DNA of 57,028 nt from an uncultured Aquimarina sp. (GCA_947489195.1 CANLCT010000029.1:1-57028); one strand, 5' to 3'; shown: positions 36,141 to 45,608, counted from the stretch's first letter. Program-made: numbers and translations. The notes: generated from the letters alone by a model not told the origin.

Positions 36141-36683
36141 ATGAAAACAATTATTTTTTTGACCTTAATTTTACTTAATCTGTCTATATTTTCGCAAAAG
36201 TATGTAGATATGACGCATCAATTGGCTAACATAAAAGGTAATTTAATAATTGATGGTAATATTTTAAAAAAGGAATACAACACCAGAGAAGAAATAATTA
36301 TAACCGGAAAAAATATGAAAATTAATCATAAATCTGGTTTTGTTTTTAACAATATTATTGTGCAATTAACAGGAAGTATACTAGTTGAAGATGATAATAA
36401 AATTTACCCTAAACTGCTTGATAGTTATATTTTTTGTAAATATTCCGAAGGAATTTCTTCAAAAAGTATTATAAAAAAATCTAACTTTAGAAATGTTAGT
36501 TTAGATAAAGTCGAGTACATCAAAAAAATAAATGGGAATCCCGAAATATGGATTTACGACAGATCAGGAAAATTAGTGTATAAAGGACTAAAAAGTAATA
36601 TCAACAATATTTATTTGTCGATTGCTCGTTATGATGTAAAGATAAAAGGAAAATCTTTTGACGAAGACATTCTTTTTTATTAA
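36141..36683 (+). CDS. Small secreted protein with T9SS-like C-terminus
   Basis: The ATG at 36141 is preferred over an in-frame start 21 bases upstream, because it begins directly with a signal peptide (MKTIIFLTLILLNLSIFSQ). The mature part is about 160 residues and beta-rich. The last 50 residues (IWIYDRSGKLVYKGLKS, later YDVKIKGK) resemble a T9SS sorting domain, although the usual LxxGxY motif is degenerate (YLSIARYDVKI). Function unknown. It stands alone downstream of the AraC gene. Confidence 0.6.
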   Translation: MKTIIFLTLILLNLSIFSQKYVDMTHQLANIKGNLIIDGNILKKEYNTREEIIITGKNMKINHKSGFVFNNIIVQLTGSILVEDDNKIYPKLLDSYIFCKYSEGISSKSIIKKSNFRNVSLDKVEYIKKINGNPEIWIYDRSGKLVYKGLKSNINNIYLSIARYDVKIKGKSFDEDILFY

Positions 36684-36693
36684 TCTTTCAAAA

Positions 36694-37953
36694 CTATTTT
36701 TTTTCAAAACGTCTAATAATTAAACCCAAAGGACGATCGTATGTAAAATAGTTTGATACCCAATCAATTATAGCGACCAATTTATTTCGGAAACCAACTA
36801 AAGAAAAAATATGCACAAACATCCATACATACCAAGCAAAAGCACCTTGAAATTTAAAATTTGGTAAATCAACTACAGCTTTATTTCTTCCAATAGTAGC
36901 CATACATCCTTTGTCGTTATATTCAAAGGCTTTCATTGGTTTGCCCTTTAAAGCATTCAATATATTTTTAGCCAATAATTCTCCTTGTTGTTGTGCTACT
37001 GGTGCAAGCATTGGTAAACCATAAGGGTCTTTTTCGGTAACATGGCAAGCAACATCTCCTATGGCATAAATACTATTACTCCCCTGTACTTGATTGTATG
37101 CATCAACTTTTATACGATCACCACGCACAATAACGTCTTTTGGCAACCCATTAATAAGCGTTCCTTTTACTCCTGCTGTCCAAATAACCGTATCGGTTTT
37201 AAATTTTTCTCCTGTTTTTAAAACTAATAAATCTCCATCATAATCCGTTACACGTGAATTCAATTTAACCTCAACTCCCATTGCTTCTAAAAACTCTAAA
37301 CTTTTTGAAGAAGCTTCCTCTGACATGGTTTTTAATAATCTCGGCGAAGATTGATACAGGTGTATTTTCATTTTGGAAACATCCAAATCAGGAAAATCAC
37401 GTGGTATAACATGTTTTTTCATTTCGGCTAATGCTCCTGCTACTTCAATCCCAGCTGGCCCCCCACCTACTACAGCAATACTTATAATTTCATCAACGGT
37501 TTCACCTTCCCATTTGACTAAAGCTCGTTCTAAGTTTTGAAAAATAAAACTTCTAATATCTAACGCCTCAGGAACACTTTTTAATGAAAGTAAATGTTTT
37601 TTGGTTTCTTCTGTAAAATTGAAAAAATTTGTCTTACTCCCTGTAGCAATAATTAAACGATCATATTTAATGACACCTAATGAAGTTTCTAAAGCCTTAT
37701 TTTGGGCATTAATCTTGTTAACTTTTGCCATACGAAAGCGTATATTTTTACAACTGCGTAAAATACGACGTACAGGATAAGCAATACTATAAGGTTCTAA
37801 ACCACCTGTAGCTATTTGATATAATAAAGGCTGAAAATTGTGAAAGTTATTTTCATCTAAAACTAATACATCTGTACCTTTATTTTTTAAAGCTTTTGCC
37901 ATTGAAATTCCAGCAAAGCCTGCACCAATAATTACAATTTGTTTATTTGCCAT
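36694..37953 (-). CDS. ndh: Type II NADH dehydrogenase (NDH-2)
   Basis: Peripheral membrane flavoprotein that passes electrons from NADH to quinone without pumping protons. From the ATG at 37953 it has 419 residues; a longer frame would need a TTG start. The FAD motif VIIGAGFAGISMAKAL is at the N-terminus, the NADH motif AVVGGGPAGIEVAGALAE near residue 160, and the second FAD motif IYAIGDVACH near residue 295. The C-terminal segment with WMFVHIFSLVGFRNK is the usual membrane-binding part. It is the last of a likely trx-SDR-msrA-ndh unit. Confidence 0.92.
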   Translation of the reverse strand: MANKQIVIIGAGFAGISMAKALKNKGTDVLVLDENNFHNFQPLLYQIATGGLEPYSIAYPVRRILRSCKNIRFRMAKVNKINAQNKALETSLGVIKYDRLIIATGSKTNFFNFTEETKKHLLSLKSVPEALDIRSFIFQNLERALVKWEGETVDEIISIAVVGGGPAGIEVAGALAEMKKHVIPRDFPDLDVSKMKIHLYQSSPRLLKTMSEEASSKSLEFLEAMGVEVKLNSRVTDYDGDLLVLKTGEKFKTDTVIWTAGVKGTLINGLPKDVIVRGDRIKVDAYNQVQGSNSIYAIGDVACHVTEKDPYGLPMLAPVAQQQGELLAKNILNALKGKPMKAFEYNDKGCMATIGRNKAVVDLPNFKFQGAFAWYVWMFVHIFSLVGFRNKLVAIIDWVSNYFTYDRPLGLIIRRFEKK

Positions 37954-37977
37954 AGTATAAAACAATCAATAACCACG

Positions 37978-38457
37978 TTATAAATATGTGGGAAATTTAT
38001 CTTGTAAAAGTAATAATTTAGGAAGTATATATTTTTTACAAAAAGGTTTTTCTGGATTCTTTTTAAAATAGTGCTGAATTTCAGGTCTGGAAGCTTCAAA
38101 ACGATCAAACTGAAGTGTTTTTGTTATAATATTTCCTTCAAATTTTTCTTGTAATTTGTTAATTATTGAATTTACCTGTAACTCTTGTTTTTGTGAATAA
38201 TAATATACCGAAGAACGGTACGTATTTCGGCGAGAATGATTTTTAGTACTTTGATGCGTATGTAAATGAACTTCAATCAAAGTAGCCAGTGAAATAATTT
38301 GAGGGTCAAATTCAATAGTAATCGCCTCAGAAAAAGAATCATACATTCCTACTGAAGCAATATAACCTTGATTAACTTGAATAACGCCCTTTAAAGAATC
38401 AAAAACTGCCTCGGTACACCAGTGACATCCCCCTCCAAAACCAATAATTTCTAACAT
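37978..38457 (-). CDS. msrA: Peptide-methionine (S)-S-oxide reductase-like protein
   Basis: Cytoplasmic repair enzyme of 159 residues reducing methionine sulfoxide. The motif GGGCHWCTEAVF carries catalytic Cys11 and Cys14, with His where most MsrA have Phe (GCFWCTE). GYIASVG replaces the usual GYAGG, and HTHQ replaces HPTQ. A Cys near the C-terminus (FCKKYI) may be the resolving residue. These changes mark a divergent MsrA. Thioredoxin, the usual reductant, is encoded two genes upstream. Confidence 0.85.
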   Translation of the reverse strand: MLEIIGFGGGCHWCTEAVFDSLKGVIQVNQGYIASVGMYDSFSEAITIEFDPQIISLATLIEVHLHTHQSTKNHSRRNTYRSSVYYYSQKQELQVNSIINKLQEKFEGNIITKTLQFDRFEASRPEIQHYFKKNPEKPFCKKYILPKLLLLQDKFPTYL

Positions 38458-38514
38458 GTTATTTTTTTAATACAATCAATAAAGCAAAAATTTAAATAAA
38501 TAGCATAGCCTACT

Positions 38515-39189
38515 TTACCACAAAAGCGTTGAATTACTTTCTGTATCCCAATATGCACCGCTTTTAAAATCACTATATATAAAGTCAATTATATTTAATG
38601 CCGATTGTTCTGGCGATAAATTACCATTTATAATATTATCTTCAGCTATTGTAGTTTTTACCCAACCAGGATGAATAGATGCAATTCTAAGCTTGTCTTT
38701 ATACCTATTTGCTAATATTTTAGTGTACATATTTAAAGCACTTTTTGACATACGATAAGCGACAGAATCAATTCGATTACAATTAGATATTACACCCATT
38801 TTGGATGATATATTAACTATAAGTCCATTAGAAATCATTATATTAACTAGTCCTTCAGTAAAAAAGACTGTTCCTGTAACATTTACTTGAAAAGTTTTAT
38901 CAAAAGATTTTTTGTCTGGATAATTGACATCTAAATCTGGTCCAATTCCAGCATTATTAATTAAAATATCAATTTGCTTAAAATTTTTAAAAATCTTTCT
39001 ATGTGCATTATCTATACTAGATTCTTTAGAAAGATCTAATTGAAATGAATGAAAGTTTTCGTGTATAATTCCTTTAAATTCTTCATTTCTACTAGTTCCA
39101 ATAACAATAAAATTGTCATTAAGCATTTTTTCAGCTAAAGCAAGCCCTATTCCTTTACTTGCTCCAGTAATTAAAACAACTTTATTCAT
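38515..39189 (-). CDS. Short-chain dehydrogenase/reductase
   Basis: NAD(P)-dependent oxidoreductase of 224 residues from the ATG at 39189; a TTG at 39195 would add two residues. The cofactor motif TGASKGIG is at the N-terminus, NNAG in the central strand (ILINNAGIG), and the catalytic YRMSK with an upstream Ser (ISSKMG). Substrate unknown. It begins 6 bases after the thioredoxin stop. Confidence 0.88.
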   Translation of the reverse strand: MNKVVLITGASKGIGLALAEKMLNDNFIVIGTSRNEEFKGIIHENFHSFQLDLSKESSIDNAHRKIFKNFKQIDILINNAGIGPDLDVNYPDKKSFDKTFQVNVTGTVFFTEGLVNIMISNGLIVNISSKMGVISNCNRIDSVAYRMSKSALNMYTKILANRYKDKLRIASIHPGWVKTTIAEDNIINGNLSPEQSALNIIDFIYSDFKSGAYWDTESNSTLLW

Positions 39190-39195
39190 TATCAA

Positions 39196-39495
39196 TTAAG
39201 CATGTGTTTTAATAACATCAATAATCGCATTTTTAGGAAGTGCTCCAGATTTACGCCAATGTGCCTTACCATCTTTAAATAAAATTAAAGTAGGTACACT
39301 TCTTACTTGAAAATTTTCTGCTAATGCTCGATTCTTATCAATATCAATTTTAACAATTTTAATAGTATCACCTAATTCATCTTTAACATCTTTTAAAATA
39401 GGCATTAATGTTTGGCAAGGACCACACCATTCACCAAAAAAATCTACTAAAACTGGTGTTTTTGAATTTATTATCTCTTTAAAATTACTTTTCAT
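39196..39495 (-). CDS. trxA: Thioredoxin
   Basis: Cytoplasmic dithiol protein of 99 residues with the active site WCGPC (Cys24, Cys27) and the cis-proline loop RSVPTLILF. It is shorter than most only by a few residues. Position upstream of the SDR and msrA genes suggests that it serves as electron donor to MsrA. Confidence 0.93.
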   Translation of the reverse strand: MKSNFKEIINSKTPVLVDFFGEWCGPCQTLMPILKDVKDELGDTIKIVKIDIDKNRALAENFQVRSVPTLILFKDGKAHWRKSGALPKNAIIDVIKTHA

Positions 39496-39572
39496 AGTTC
39501 ATATTTATAGTAAAATAGACGTTAAAACATAAAACTCTTTACAGTCATTGTTACGCCAATACAACATACAAA

Positions 39573-39604
39573 AAAACCCATCAACAACAACTGTGATGGG
39601 TTTT
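39573..39604 (-). terminator. Terminator of the cold-shock gene
   Basis: AAAACCCATCA pairs with TGATGGGTTTT around a 10-base loop. On the minus strand it ends in a run of T. Confidence 0.88.
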
Positions 39605-39627
39605 GAAAAAACTTTAAGCGTATATGT

Positions 39628-39819
39628 TTAGATAACTTTTACGTTTATTGCATTTAATCCTTTACGACCTTCTGTTAATTCAAATTCAACTTCGTCGCCT
39701 TCACGAACTTCGTCAATTAAACCTGAAATGTGAACAAAATGATCTTTGTTTGAACCTTCTTCTGTAATAAATCCGAATCCTTTTGAATCGTTGAAGAATT
39801 TTACTGTTCCTTTACTCAT
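39628..39819 (-). CDS. cspA: Cold-shock domain protein
   Basis: Single cold-shock domain of 63 residues binding single-stranded RNA/DNA. RNP1 is KGFGFI and RNP2 is HFVHIS. The 137-base gap to hisIE leaves room for a long leader, common for csp genes. On the minus strand a stretch TTGGCTCAATCTTTGA (39859-39874) lies upstream, but it fits neither sigma-54 (GA for GC) nor TAnnTTTG well. Confidence 0.93.
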   Translation of the reverse strand: MSKGTVKFFNDSKGFGFITEEGSNKDHFVHISGLIDEVREGDEVEFELTEGRKGLNAINVKVI

Positions 39820-39956
39820 TGTAATGTATTTTAATTATTATCTCTGGGTATTCAAAGATTGAGCCAAAATACAAAACTTTTGAATATGGTGTTATTTTTT
39901 TATTGAAAATTATCAAAAAAAACTAAAAATCAGTTTGAAAACCGAAAAATCACCTT

Positions 39957-40556
39957 TTACTTTTGCCTTTTTTCTAAAACATTAACTACATCTTCTAATT
40001 TATATCCTTTAGCTTGTAATAAAATTAAATAATGAAACAATAAATCTGCACTTTCATTTAAAAATAAAGTTTCATCATTATCTTTTGCTTCAATTACCAC
40101 TTCAACAGCTTCTTCTCCTACCTTTTGAGCTACTTTGTTAATTCCATTTGCTAATAATGAAGCTACATAGCTTTTTTTAGTATCAGCTGTATTTATTCGA
40201 TCTGTTATTATGTCTTCCAAATTAGATAAAAAACCATAATTCGGTGTATTTTTATCTGCCCAACAAGTGTCTGTCCCTTTATGGCATGTAGGTCCTTCTG
40301 GGTCTACAAAAATTAATAATGTGTCCTTATCACAATCATTTTTTATAGATTTTAAATGTAAAAAATTTCCACTTTCTTCACCTTTGGTCCATAATCTATT
40401 TTTAGTTCGACTATAAAAAGTTACTTTTTTGGTATCTACTGTTTTTGTATAAGCTTCACTATTCATGTAGCCTAACATAAGTACATTTTTTGTTTTAAAA
40501 TCTTGAATAATTACCGGAACTAATCCATCATTATTTTTAGAAAAGTCAATTTCCAT
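39957..40556 (-). CDS. hisIE: Bifunctional phosphoribosyl-AMP cyclohydrolase / phosphoribosyl-ATP pyrophosphatase
   Basis: Second and third steps of histidine synthesis in one 199-residue chain, counted from the ATG at 40556 (MEIDFSKNNDGLVPVI); an upstream start would add a non-conserved stretch. The HisI half has YSRTKNRLWTKGEESGN and the zinc Cys residues in GPTCHKGTDTCW. The HisE half (from about 110) has the EEAVEVVIEAK helix and ESADLLFHYLILL. No other his gene is beside it. Confidence 0.93.
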   Translation of the reverse strand: MEIDFSKNNDGLVPVIIQDFKTKNVLMLGYMNSEAYTKTVDTKKVTFYSRTKNRLWTKGEESGNFLHLKSIKNDCDKDTLLIFVDPEGPTCHKGTDTCWADKNTPNYGFLSNLEDIITDRINTADTKKSYVASLLANGINKVAQKVGEEAVEVVIEAKDNDETLFLNESADLLFHYLILLQAKGYKLEDVVNVLEKRQK

Positions 40557-40622
40557 ATGTATATAGGTCATATTATATTGAATTGACAAAGTTCGGTTTA
40601 ATGTTACTAACCCACAAATAAA

Positions 40623-40650
40623 AAAGCCAGAACAATGTTCTGGCTTTAAA
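40623..40650 (-). terminator. Terminator of the outer-membrane barrel gene
   Basis: AAAGCCAGAAC pairs perfectly with GTTCTGGCTTT around a 3-base loop, and the minus strand continues into T. Confidence 0.9.
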
Positions 40651-40671
40651 AAAATTTAAAAATATATTATT

Positions 40672-41289
40672 TTATAATCGATATGATAATGTTAATTGTA
40701 AGTAATGATTTACTCCCCTAGCATCAAATGTACTAGTGTTATTGGTTTCAATCACATCTGTCAAACCATAAGAGGCTCTTAAATCAACTCCTAAATTATC
40801 ATTAATATAGTAACCAATACCTCCGATACCAGAAAATTGAAAAATTTCATAATTACCAGCTCTTTCCCATTCCCATATAAGAATTCCTACTTGTGGTCCT
40901 GCAGAAATATGCAGATTATTAGTAATATGAAAATTTAAAAGTATAGGTACTTGTAATACTCCATAATTTAAACGATCAAAAGATTTTGGTTGATCTGCTG
41001 GTATATTTACTGATTCTCTATTTAAAACTTTTGTTCTTTCTCCTTGTGAAGAATATTGAACTTCGGGTTGAATACTAAATTTTTCTGACAAGAAATAAGT
41101 CGCAAAAAAACCTGCGACAAAACCTATTCTAGCATCATCATCGGCTCCAATTAGTCCCGAACTATCATCGTCAAAATCAATATCGCTATAATTTAACCCT
41201 AACCTAAAGCCATATTTACTTTGCTGTGCTTGTATAGCTATTGACCCTAACAATAAGGAAGTTACAAGTAAAAGTATTTTTTTATTCAT
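40672..41289 (-). CDS. Outer-membrane beta-barrel protein (PorT-like)
   Basis: Protein of 205 residues with a signal peptide (cleavage after IQAQ) and about eight amphipathic beta strands typical of small barrels: KYGFRLGLNYSDI, IGFVAGFFATYFL, FSIQPEVQYSSQG, ending with the aromatic strand HYLQLTLSYRL. The role cannot be read from sequence. It is monocistronic between its terminator and the ppx gene. Confidence 0.82.
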   Translation of the reverse strand: MNKKILLLVTSLLLGSIAIQAQQSKYGFRLGLNYSDIDFDDDSSGLIGADDDARIGFVAGFFATYFLSEKFSIQPEVQYSSQGERTKVLNRESVNIPADQPKSFDRLNYGVLQVPILLNFHITNNLHISAGPQVGILIWEWERAGNYEIFQFSGIGGIGYYINDNLGVDLRASYGLTDVIETNNTSTFDARGVNHYLQLTLSYRL

Positions 41290-41418
41290 ATCTAAAATCT
41301 TTTTTTATCGTTTACAATTTAAAACAAAGTAGATTACTTCGAAGAATAATCTTGTAAATAAATGCATTTTTAACTCTAAAATCCGATCTAATGTACAAAA
41401 AATCAGTTAATTACAAAA

Positions 41419-42312
41419 TTATTTATTATCCTCATTGTATAATGATTTTATAATTCCGTCTGCTAATCCAATTTTAGGAACATAAATATGTTGTGCTTTA
41501 CTCCATTTCATTGCAGACAAAAATATTTTAGCTGCTGGTACAATTACATCTGCTCTATCGTGATTTAAATTTAACTCCCAAACACGTTCATCATAGGTTA
41601 ATGATTTAAGTAATTGATAGTAAGAAACCAAGTACATATAGCTTAATGGCTTCCCCGTACTTTTACCACTATTTTTAAAAATATTATTAATATTCCCTCC
41701 AGATCCAATTAAAGAAATTTTTTCGAAATTTTTAGTATGCTTTTTAATCCACTTTTTTACCGTATCCCATTGATCATCGGAAACTAAATTATTTAACAAA
41801 CGTACCGTCCCCAGTTTAAAAGATTTAGAAGCTATTCTTTCTCCTTTATGATAAACAGTAAATTCTGTACTTCCTCCACCTACATCTACATATAAATAAG
41901 AACTATCAGAACTGGTTAACTCTGTTAAGTCTGTCATGGCAATAATAGCTGCTTCATCTTTTCCATCGATAATCTCGATTTGTATATCGGAAGCTTCTTT
42001 TATTTTCTTAACAACTTCTGCTCCATTTTCGGCATCACGCATGGCTGAAGTTGCACATGCTCTAAACTTGGTAACATTATGGGTTTTCATCAGTAATTGA
42101 TACGATTTCATTGCATCAATTAAACGTTCTACATTAGCTTCAGATACTTTATTTTCAACAAAAACGTCTGCTCCAAGTCTAATAGGCACTCTAACCAAAC
42201 TTGTTTTTTTAAATCTTGGCTTAATTCCATCCATCGTAGTTACCGATCCAATTAACAGTCGAACTGCATTTGAACCTATATCTATAGCGCCATATTTTTT
42301 AATTTCAATCAC
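41419..42312 (-). CDS. ppx: Exopolyphosphatase / pppGpp phosphatase family protein
   Basis: Ppx/GppA protein of 297 residues with only the two-lobed actin-like core; the longer forms have extra C-terminal domains. Motifs: AIDIGSNAVRLLIG, ACATSAMRDAENG, and VDVGGGSTEF. The start codon is GTG at 42312, 8 bases after the ppk stop, and no ATG is available before the first motif. It is paired with ppk, so polyphosphate turnover is the likely role. Confidence 0.9.
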   Translation of the reverse strand: MIEIKKYGAIDIGSNAVRLLIGSVTTMDGIKPRFKKTSLVRVPIRLGADVFVENKVSEANVERLIDAMKSYQLLMKTHNVTKFRACATSAMRDAENGAEVVKKIKEASDIQIEIIDGKDEAAIIAMTDLTELTSSDSSYLYVDVGGGSTEFTVYHKGERIASKSFKLGTVRLLNNLVSDDQWDTVKKWIKKHTKNFEKISLIGSGGNINNIFKNSGKSTGKPLSYMYLVSYYQLLKSLTYDERVWELNLNHDRADVIVPAAKIFLSAMKWSKAQHIYVPKIGLADGIIKSLYNEDNK

Positions 42313-42320
42313 TATTGTTC

Positions 42321-44432
42321 TTAGTTTACTCTATTTTGGTAATATTCATATAAACTGATTTGTGATCTATTTTTAGGCAAATCATTTTTTACATAAGTAT
42401 TATCTTGTGTTTTATTTAAAACACGTGCTTTTACATTATCTGTCCAACAAATATTAAAAGTTTCAATTATTTCTTGCTTAATATTTTCATCATAAATAGG
42501 ACAAGCTACTTCAACTCTTCGATCTAAATTTCTTGTCATCCAATCAGCTGATGATATATAAATTTTAGGGTTCCCTTCGTTAGCAAATATATATAATCTA
42601 GGGTGTTCTAAAAACTTATCGATTACACTAATAGCCCTTATATTTTCGCTCATTCCTTTTACTCCTGGTACAAGACAGCAAATACCTCTAATAATCAAAT
42701 CTATTTTTACACCCGCATTACTGGCCTGATATAATTTATCAATCATATCATAGTCACTTAGGCTATTTAATTTTAATCGTATAAAAGCTTTTTTACCAGC
42801 TATTGCATTTTTAATTTCATTATCAACTAGCTCACACATTTTTTTACGTGTATAATGTGGTGAAACAATTAAGTGTCGGTACCTACTTACTTTATAATTA
42901 ATTTTAAAAAAGTTAAATACTTTATTTAAATCTTTTAAAATTGCTGAATTACTAGTAAACAATGTGTAATCCGTGTAAATCTTAGCTGTTGATTCGTTAA
43001 AATTTCCTGTGCTAATAAAACCATAACGTTTAGATTTCCCATCTTCGTTACGCTCTACCAAACAGGTTTTACAGTGTACTTTTAAACCTGGCACTCCAAA
43101 AACTAGAATAACACCTTCTCGTTGTAGGTTTTCGGCATACTTGATATTATTTTCTTCATCAAAACGTGCTTGAAGCTCTATTTGAACAACAACCTCTTTT
43201 CCGTTTTTGGCTGCATTAATAAGTGAACTTGCTATGTGCGATACGTTAGACAATCTATATATCGTTATTTTTATACTTGTCACTTTTGGATCAAGTGCTG
43301 CTTCTCGCAAAAATTTAATTAAATAAGAAAAACTTTGATAAGGAGCGTATAACAAATAATCTTTTTCTGCAATAGCTTTAAATAAACTAGAATTTAAATC
43401 TAAGCCTTTAATTGGCAATGGTGTTATAGATTCATATGCTAAGTCCTTATGTCCTAATACTGGAAATTTCATATAATCTCTGCGATTATGATACCTACCG
43501 CCTGGTATTATACTATCTGTATCTTCAATATTCATTTTGTCCATTAAAAATGCTAAAGTATCAGCATCTATGGTTTTATCATATACAAAACGTACTGGGT
43601 CTCCATTTCTTCTTAATTGAACACTTTTAGAAATTTTTTCAATAAAACTTTTCTTAAAATCACTATCAATATCCAACTTAGCATCACGCGTAATTTTTAT
43701 CATGTGAGCGGATACTGAAGTATATTCAAAAATACTAAACAGCTGATCCATACAATAACGTATCAAATCGTCTAAAAAAATAATGTATTCCTTTCCATCA
43801 TCACCTACAGGAAGAACAACAAAGCGTTCGATAGTTCGTGGAATTTCTATTAATGCATATAATTTATCTTTTTCTATTATAGCATTTTCATTAACATCTT
43901 CTGATGTTTGTGCTTCTTTAGAAACTGTTTCTTTTAATGTTAATTTAACAGCCAAGTACGCTGCACTATCTTTTAAATGTGGAAAGTCTTCCAGATCATC
44001 TAGCATAAAGGTCATTAAAGCAGGACTCACTTTATTTAAAAAATAAGATCGCAAAAATTCTCCCTGCTTACTTGTTACTTGATGTTCTTTAATCACATAA
44101 ATATTATGGTCTTGTAATTCTTCCTGAATTTTTCGAATGATTAACAAACTTTCTGATTGTTGCTCTATAACAATATTTGTTATTTGCTCTAACAATTTCC
44201 TAGCTTCCATTCCCCTAAGGGCTCTTTTACCCGACTTACCTGCTAAATCAATATGCTGAACTGTTGCATAACGCACTTTAAAAAATTCATCTAAATTATT
44301 AGAAAAAATTCCTATAAAACGTAACCTTTCCAGTAATGGAACACCTTTATCTTTTGCCTCTTGTAGTACACGTGCATTAAATTGTAACCAACTAATTTCT
44401 CTGTTAATATATTGATAACTATTTTTAACCAT
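42321..44432 (-). CDS. ppk1: Polyphosphate kinase 1
   Basis: Makes polyphosphate from ATP; 703 residues, normal length. The N-terminal domain starts YINREISWLQFNARVL. His453 in GLKVHCKTCL is the expected phosphohistidine. The C1 and C2 phospholipase D-like domains contain STGNFNESTAKIYTD and IYISSADWMTRNLDRRVEV. It lies between sixA and ppx in the same direction. Confidence 0.96.
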   Translation of the reverse strand: MVKNSYQYINREISWLQFNARVLQEAKDKGVPLLERLRFIGIFSNNLDEFFKVRYATVQHIDLAGKSGKRALRGMEARKLLEQITNIVIEQQSESLLIIRKIQEELQDHNIYVIKEHQVTSKQGEFLRSYFLNKVSPALMTFMLDDLEDFPHLKDSAAYLAVKLTLKETVSKEAQTSEDVNENAIIEKDKLYALIEIPRTIERFVVLPVGDDGKEYIIFLDDLIRYCMDQLFSIFEYTSVSAHMIKITRDAKLDIDSDFKKSFIEKISKSVQLRRNGDPVRFVYDKTIDADTLAFLMDKMNIEDTDSIIPGGRYHNRRDYMKFPVLGHKDLAYESITPLPIKGLDLNSSLFKAIAEKDYLLYAPYQSFSYLIKFLREAALDPKVTSIKITIYRLSNVSHIASSLINAAKNGKEVVVQIELQARFDEENNIKYAENLQREGVILVFGVPGLKVHCKTCLVERNEDGKSKRYGFISTGNFNESTAKIYTDYTLFTSNSAILKDLNKVFNFFKINYKVSRYRHLIVSPHYTRKKMCELVDNEIKNAIAGKKAFIRLKLNSLSDYDMIDKLYQASNAGVKIDLIIRGICCLVPGVKGMSENIRAISVIDKFLEHPRLYIFANEGNPKIYISSADWMTRNLDRRVEVACPIYDENIKQEIIETFNICWTDNVKARVLNKTQDNTYVKNDLPKNRSQISLYEYYQNRVN

Positions 44433-44457
44433 GTCTGGACTTTAGAAATTGAATGTT

Positions 44458-44943
44458 TTATTTAAGATCTTTAGGAAAAAGGTGAAATTCAGTTTTACCA
44501 TATATTAAACTGGACCATTTGTCTGTTTTAAAAGTAATAGCCACTGTACCACACGTAGGTATATTTGCAAAAGTTTGGCTCCCTAAGCTATTAACTAAAA
44601 TAGTAAAGGCTGGGTTATGGCCAAAGATAAGTACCGTATCTAAATCTTCTGGTAATTCTTTAAGGAAGTTATTTACTGATATTCCATTAAAACTATACAA
44701 GTTTTTCTTATAAATTACATTTTCTTCGGGCACTTTTAAAGCCGATGTTATAATTTGAGCAGTTGTTTTGGCGCGTTTTGCTGTACTAGAAAAAACTTTT
44801 TGTACACTGATTTCTTTTTTTATAAGTTCTTCACTAATTAATGCAGCATCATCAAATCCACGTTCACTTAAAGGTCGATCATGATCATCAACTTGATTTT
44901 CCCAAGATGATTTAGCATGCCTAATAAAATATATTTTTTTCAT
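44458..44943 (-). CDS. sixA: SixA-like histidine phosphatase
   Basis: Histidine-phosphatase superfamily protein of 161 residues. The N-terminal RHG-type motif is IRHAKSSW (Arg8, His9), followed by DRPLSERG and the second catalytic His in IFGHNPAF. SixA acts on phosphohistidine of Hpt domains in enteric bacteria; here the substrate is unknown. It sits between pdxH and ppk with short gaps. Confidence 0.85.
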   Translation of the reverse strand: MKKIYFIRHAKSSWENQVDDHDRPLSERGFDDAALISEELIKKEISVQKVFSSTAKRAKTTAQIITSALKVPEENVIYKKNLYSFNGISVNNFLKELPEDLDTVLIFGHNPAFTILVNSLGSQTFANIPTCGTVAITFKTDKWSSLIYGKTEFHLFPKDLK

Positions 44944-44960
44944 TTAAATTATTATAATGA

Positions 44961-45608
44961 TTATGGTGCTAAACGCTTATGAATCCAATTATTATTTGTG
45001 TTTTTTTTGTAAAACATTCTATCATGTAATCTATTAGGCCTACCCTGCCAAAATTCGATGGTTTCAGGGATTATAACAAAACCACCCCAATGTGGAGGTT
45101 TCGGTATTTCTTTATCTTTATATTGATTTTTTAAAGCTATTAAATTTTTAGTTAAAATTTCTCTCGAATTAATTTCGGTGCTTTGGTCTGAAGCCCATGC
45201 GCCTAATTGACTTTCTCTAGGTCGGGAATGAAAATATGTTGTACTTAACTCCTCAGATTGTTTGTTTGCCATTCCCTTTATAATAATCTGACGCTCTAAA
45301 TTGGGCCAAAAAAATGAAATACATACATGAGGATTATTCAATATTGCTTTTCCTTTTTCAGAATTGTAATTTGTATAAAAGACAAAACCTTTATTGTCAT
45401 AATGCTTTAGTAGTACTACCCTATTTTTAGGAAAACCATCCGTACCAATTGTAGCAATAGTCATTGCGTTTACTTCCTCTACTCCTTCAGTATTATCTAC
45501 TTCGGCAAACCATTTTGTAAATAAATCTAAGGGATCATTAGGCAATTCACCTTCGAGCAATGCTCCTTTTTCATAAGATTTTCTGTAACCTGATAGATCA
45601 GAATTCAT
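44961..45608 (-). CDS. pdxH: Pyridoxamine/pyridoxine 5'-phosphate oxidase
   Basis: FMN enzyme forming PLP, 215 residues. Typical segments are ATIGTDGFPKNRVVLLK, FVFYTNYNSEKG, ISFFWPNLERQI, SRPRESQLGAWASDQS and the C-terminal FWQGRPNRLHDR. It is in the long leftward cluster, 61 bases downstream of rnz. Confidence 0.95.
   Translation of the reverse strand: MNSDLSGYRKSYEKGALLEGELPNDPLDLFTKWFAEVDNTEGVEEVNAMTIATIGTDGFPKNRVVLLKHYDNKGFVFYTNYNSEKGKAILNNPHVCISFFWPNLERQIIIKGMANKQSEELSTTYFHSRPRESQLGAWASDQSTEINSREILTKNLIALKNQYKDKEIPKPPHWGGFVIIPETIEFWQGRPNRLHDRMFYKKNTNNNWIHKRLAP

Noticed and set aside
15214..36683. Complete polysaccharide utilisation locus
   Set aside because: GH86, GH2 and AraC genes are present but separated by leucine, signalling and transport genes, and no SusC/SusD pair exists in the window.
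39859..39874. Sigma-54 promoter before cspA (TTGGCTCAATCTTTGA on the minus strand)
   Set aside because: The near-invariant -12 GC is GA, and cold-shock genes are not known to use sigma-54.
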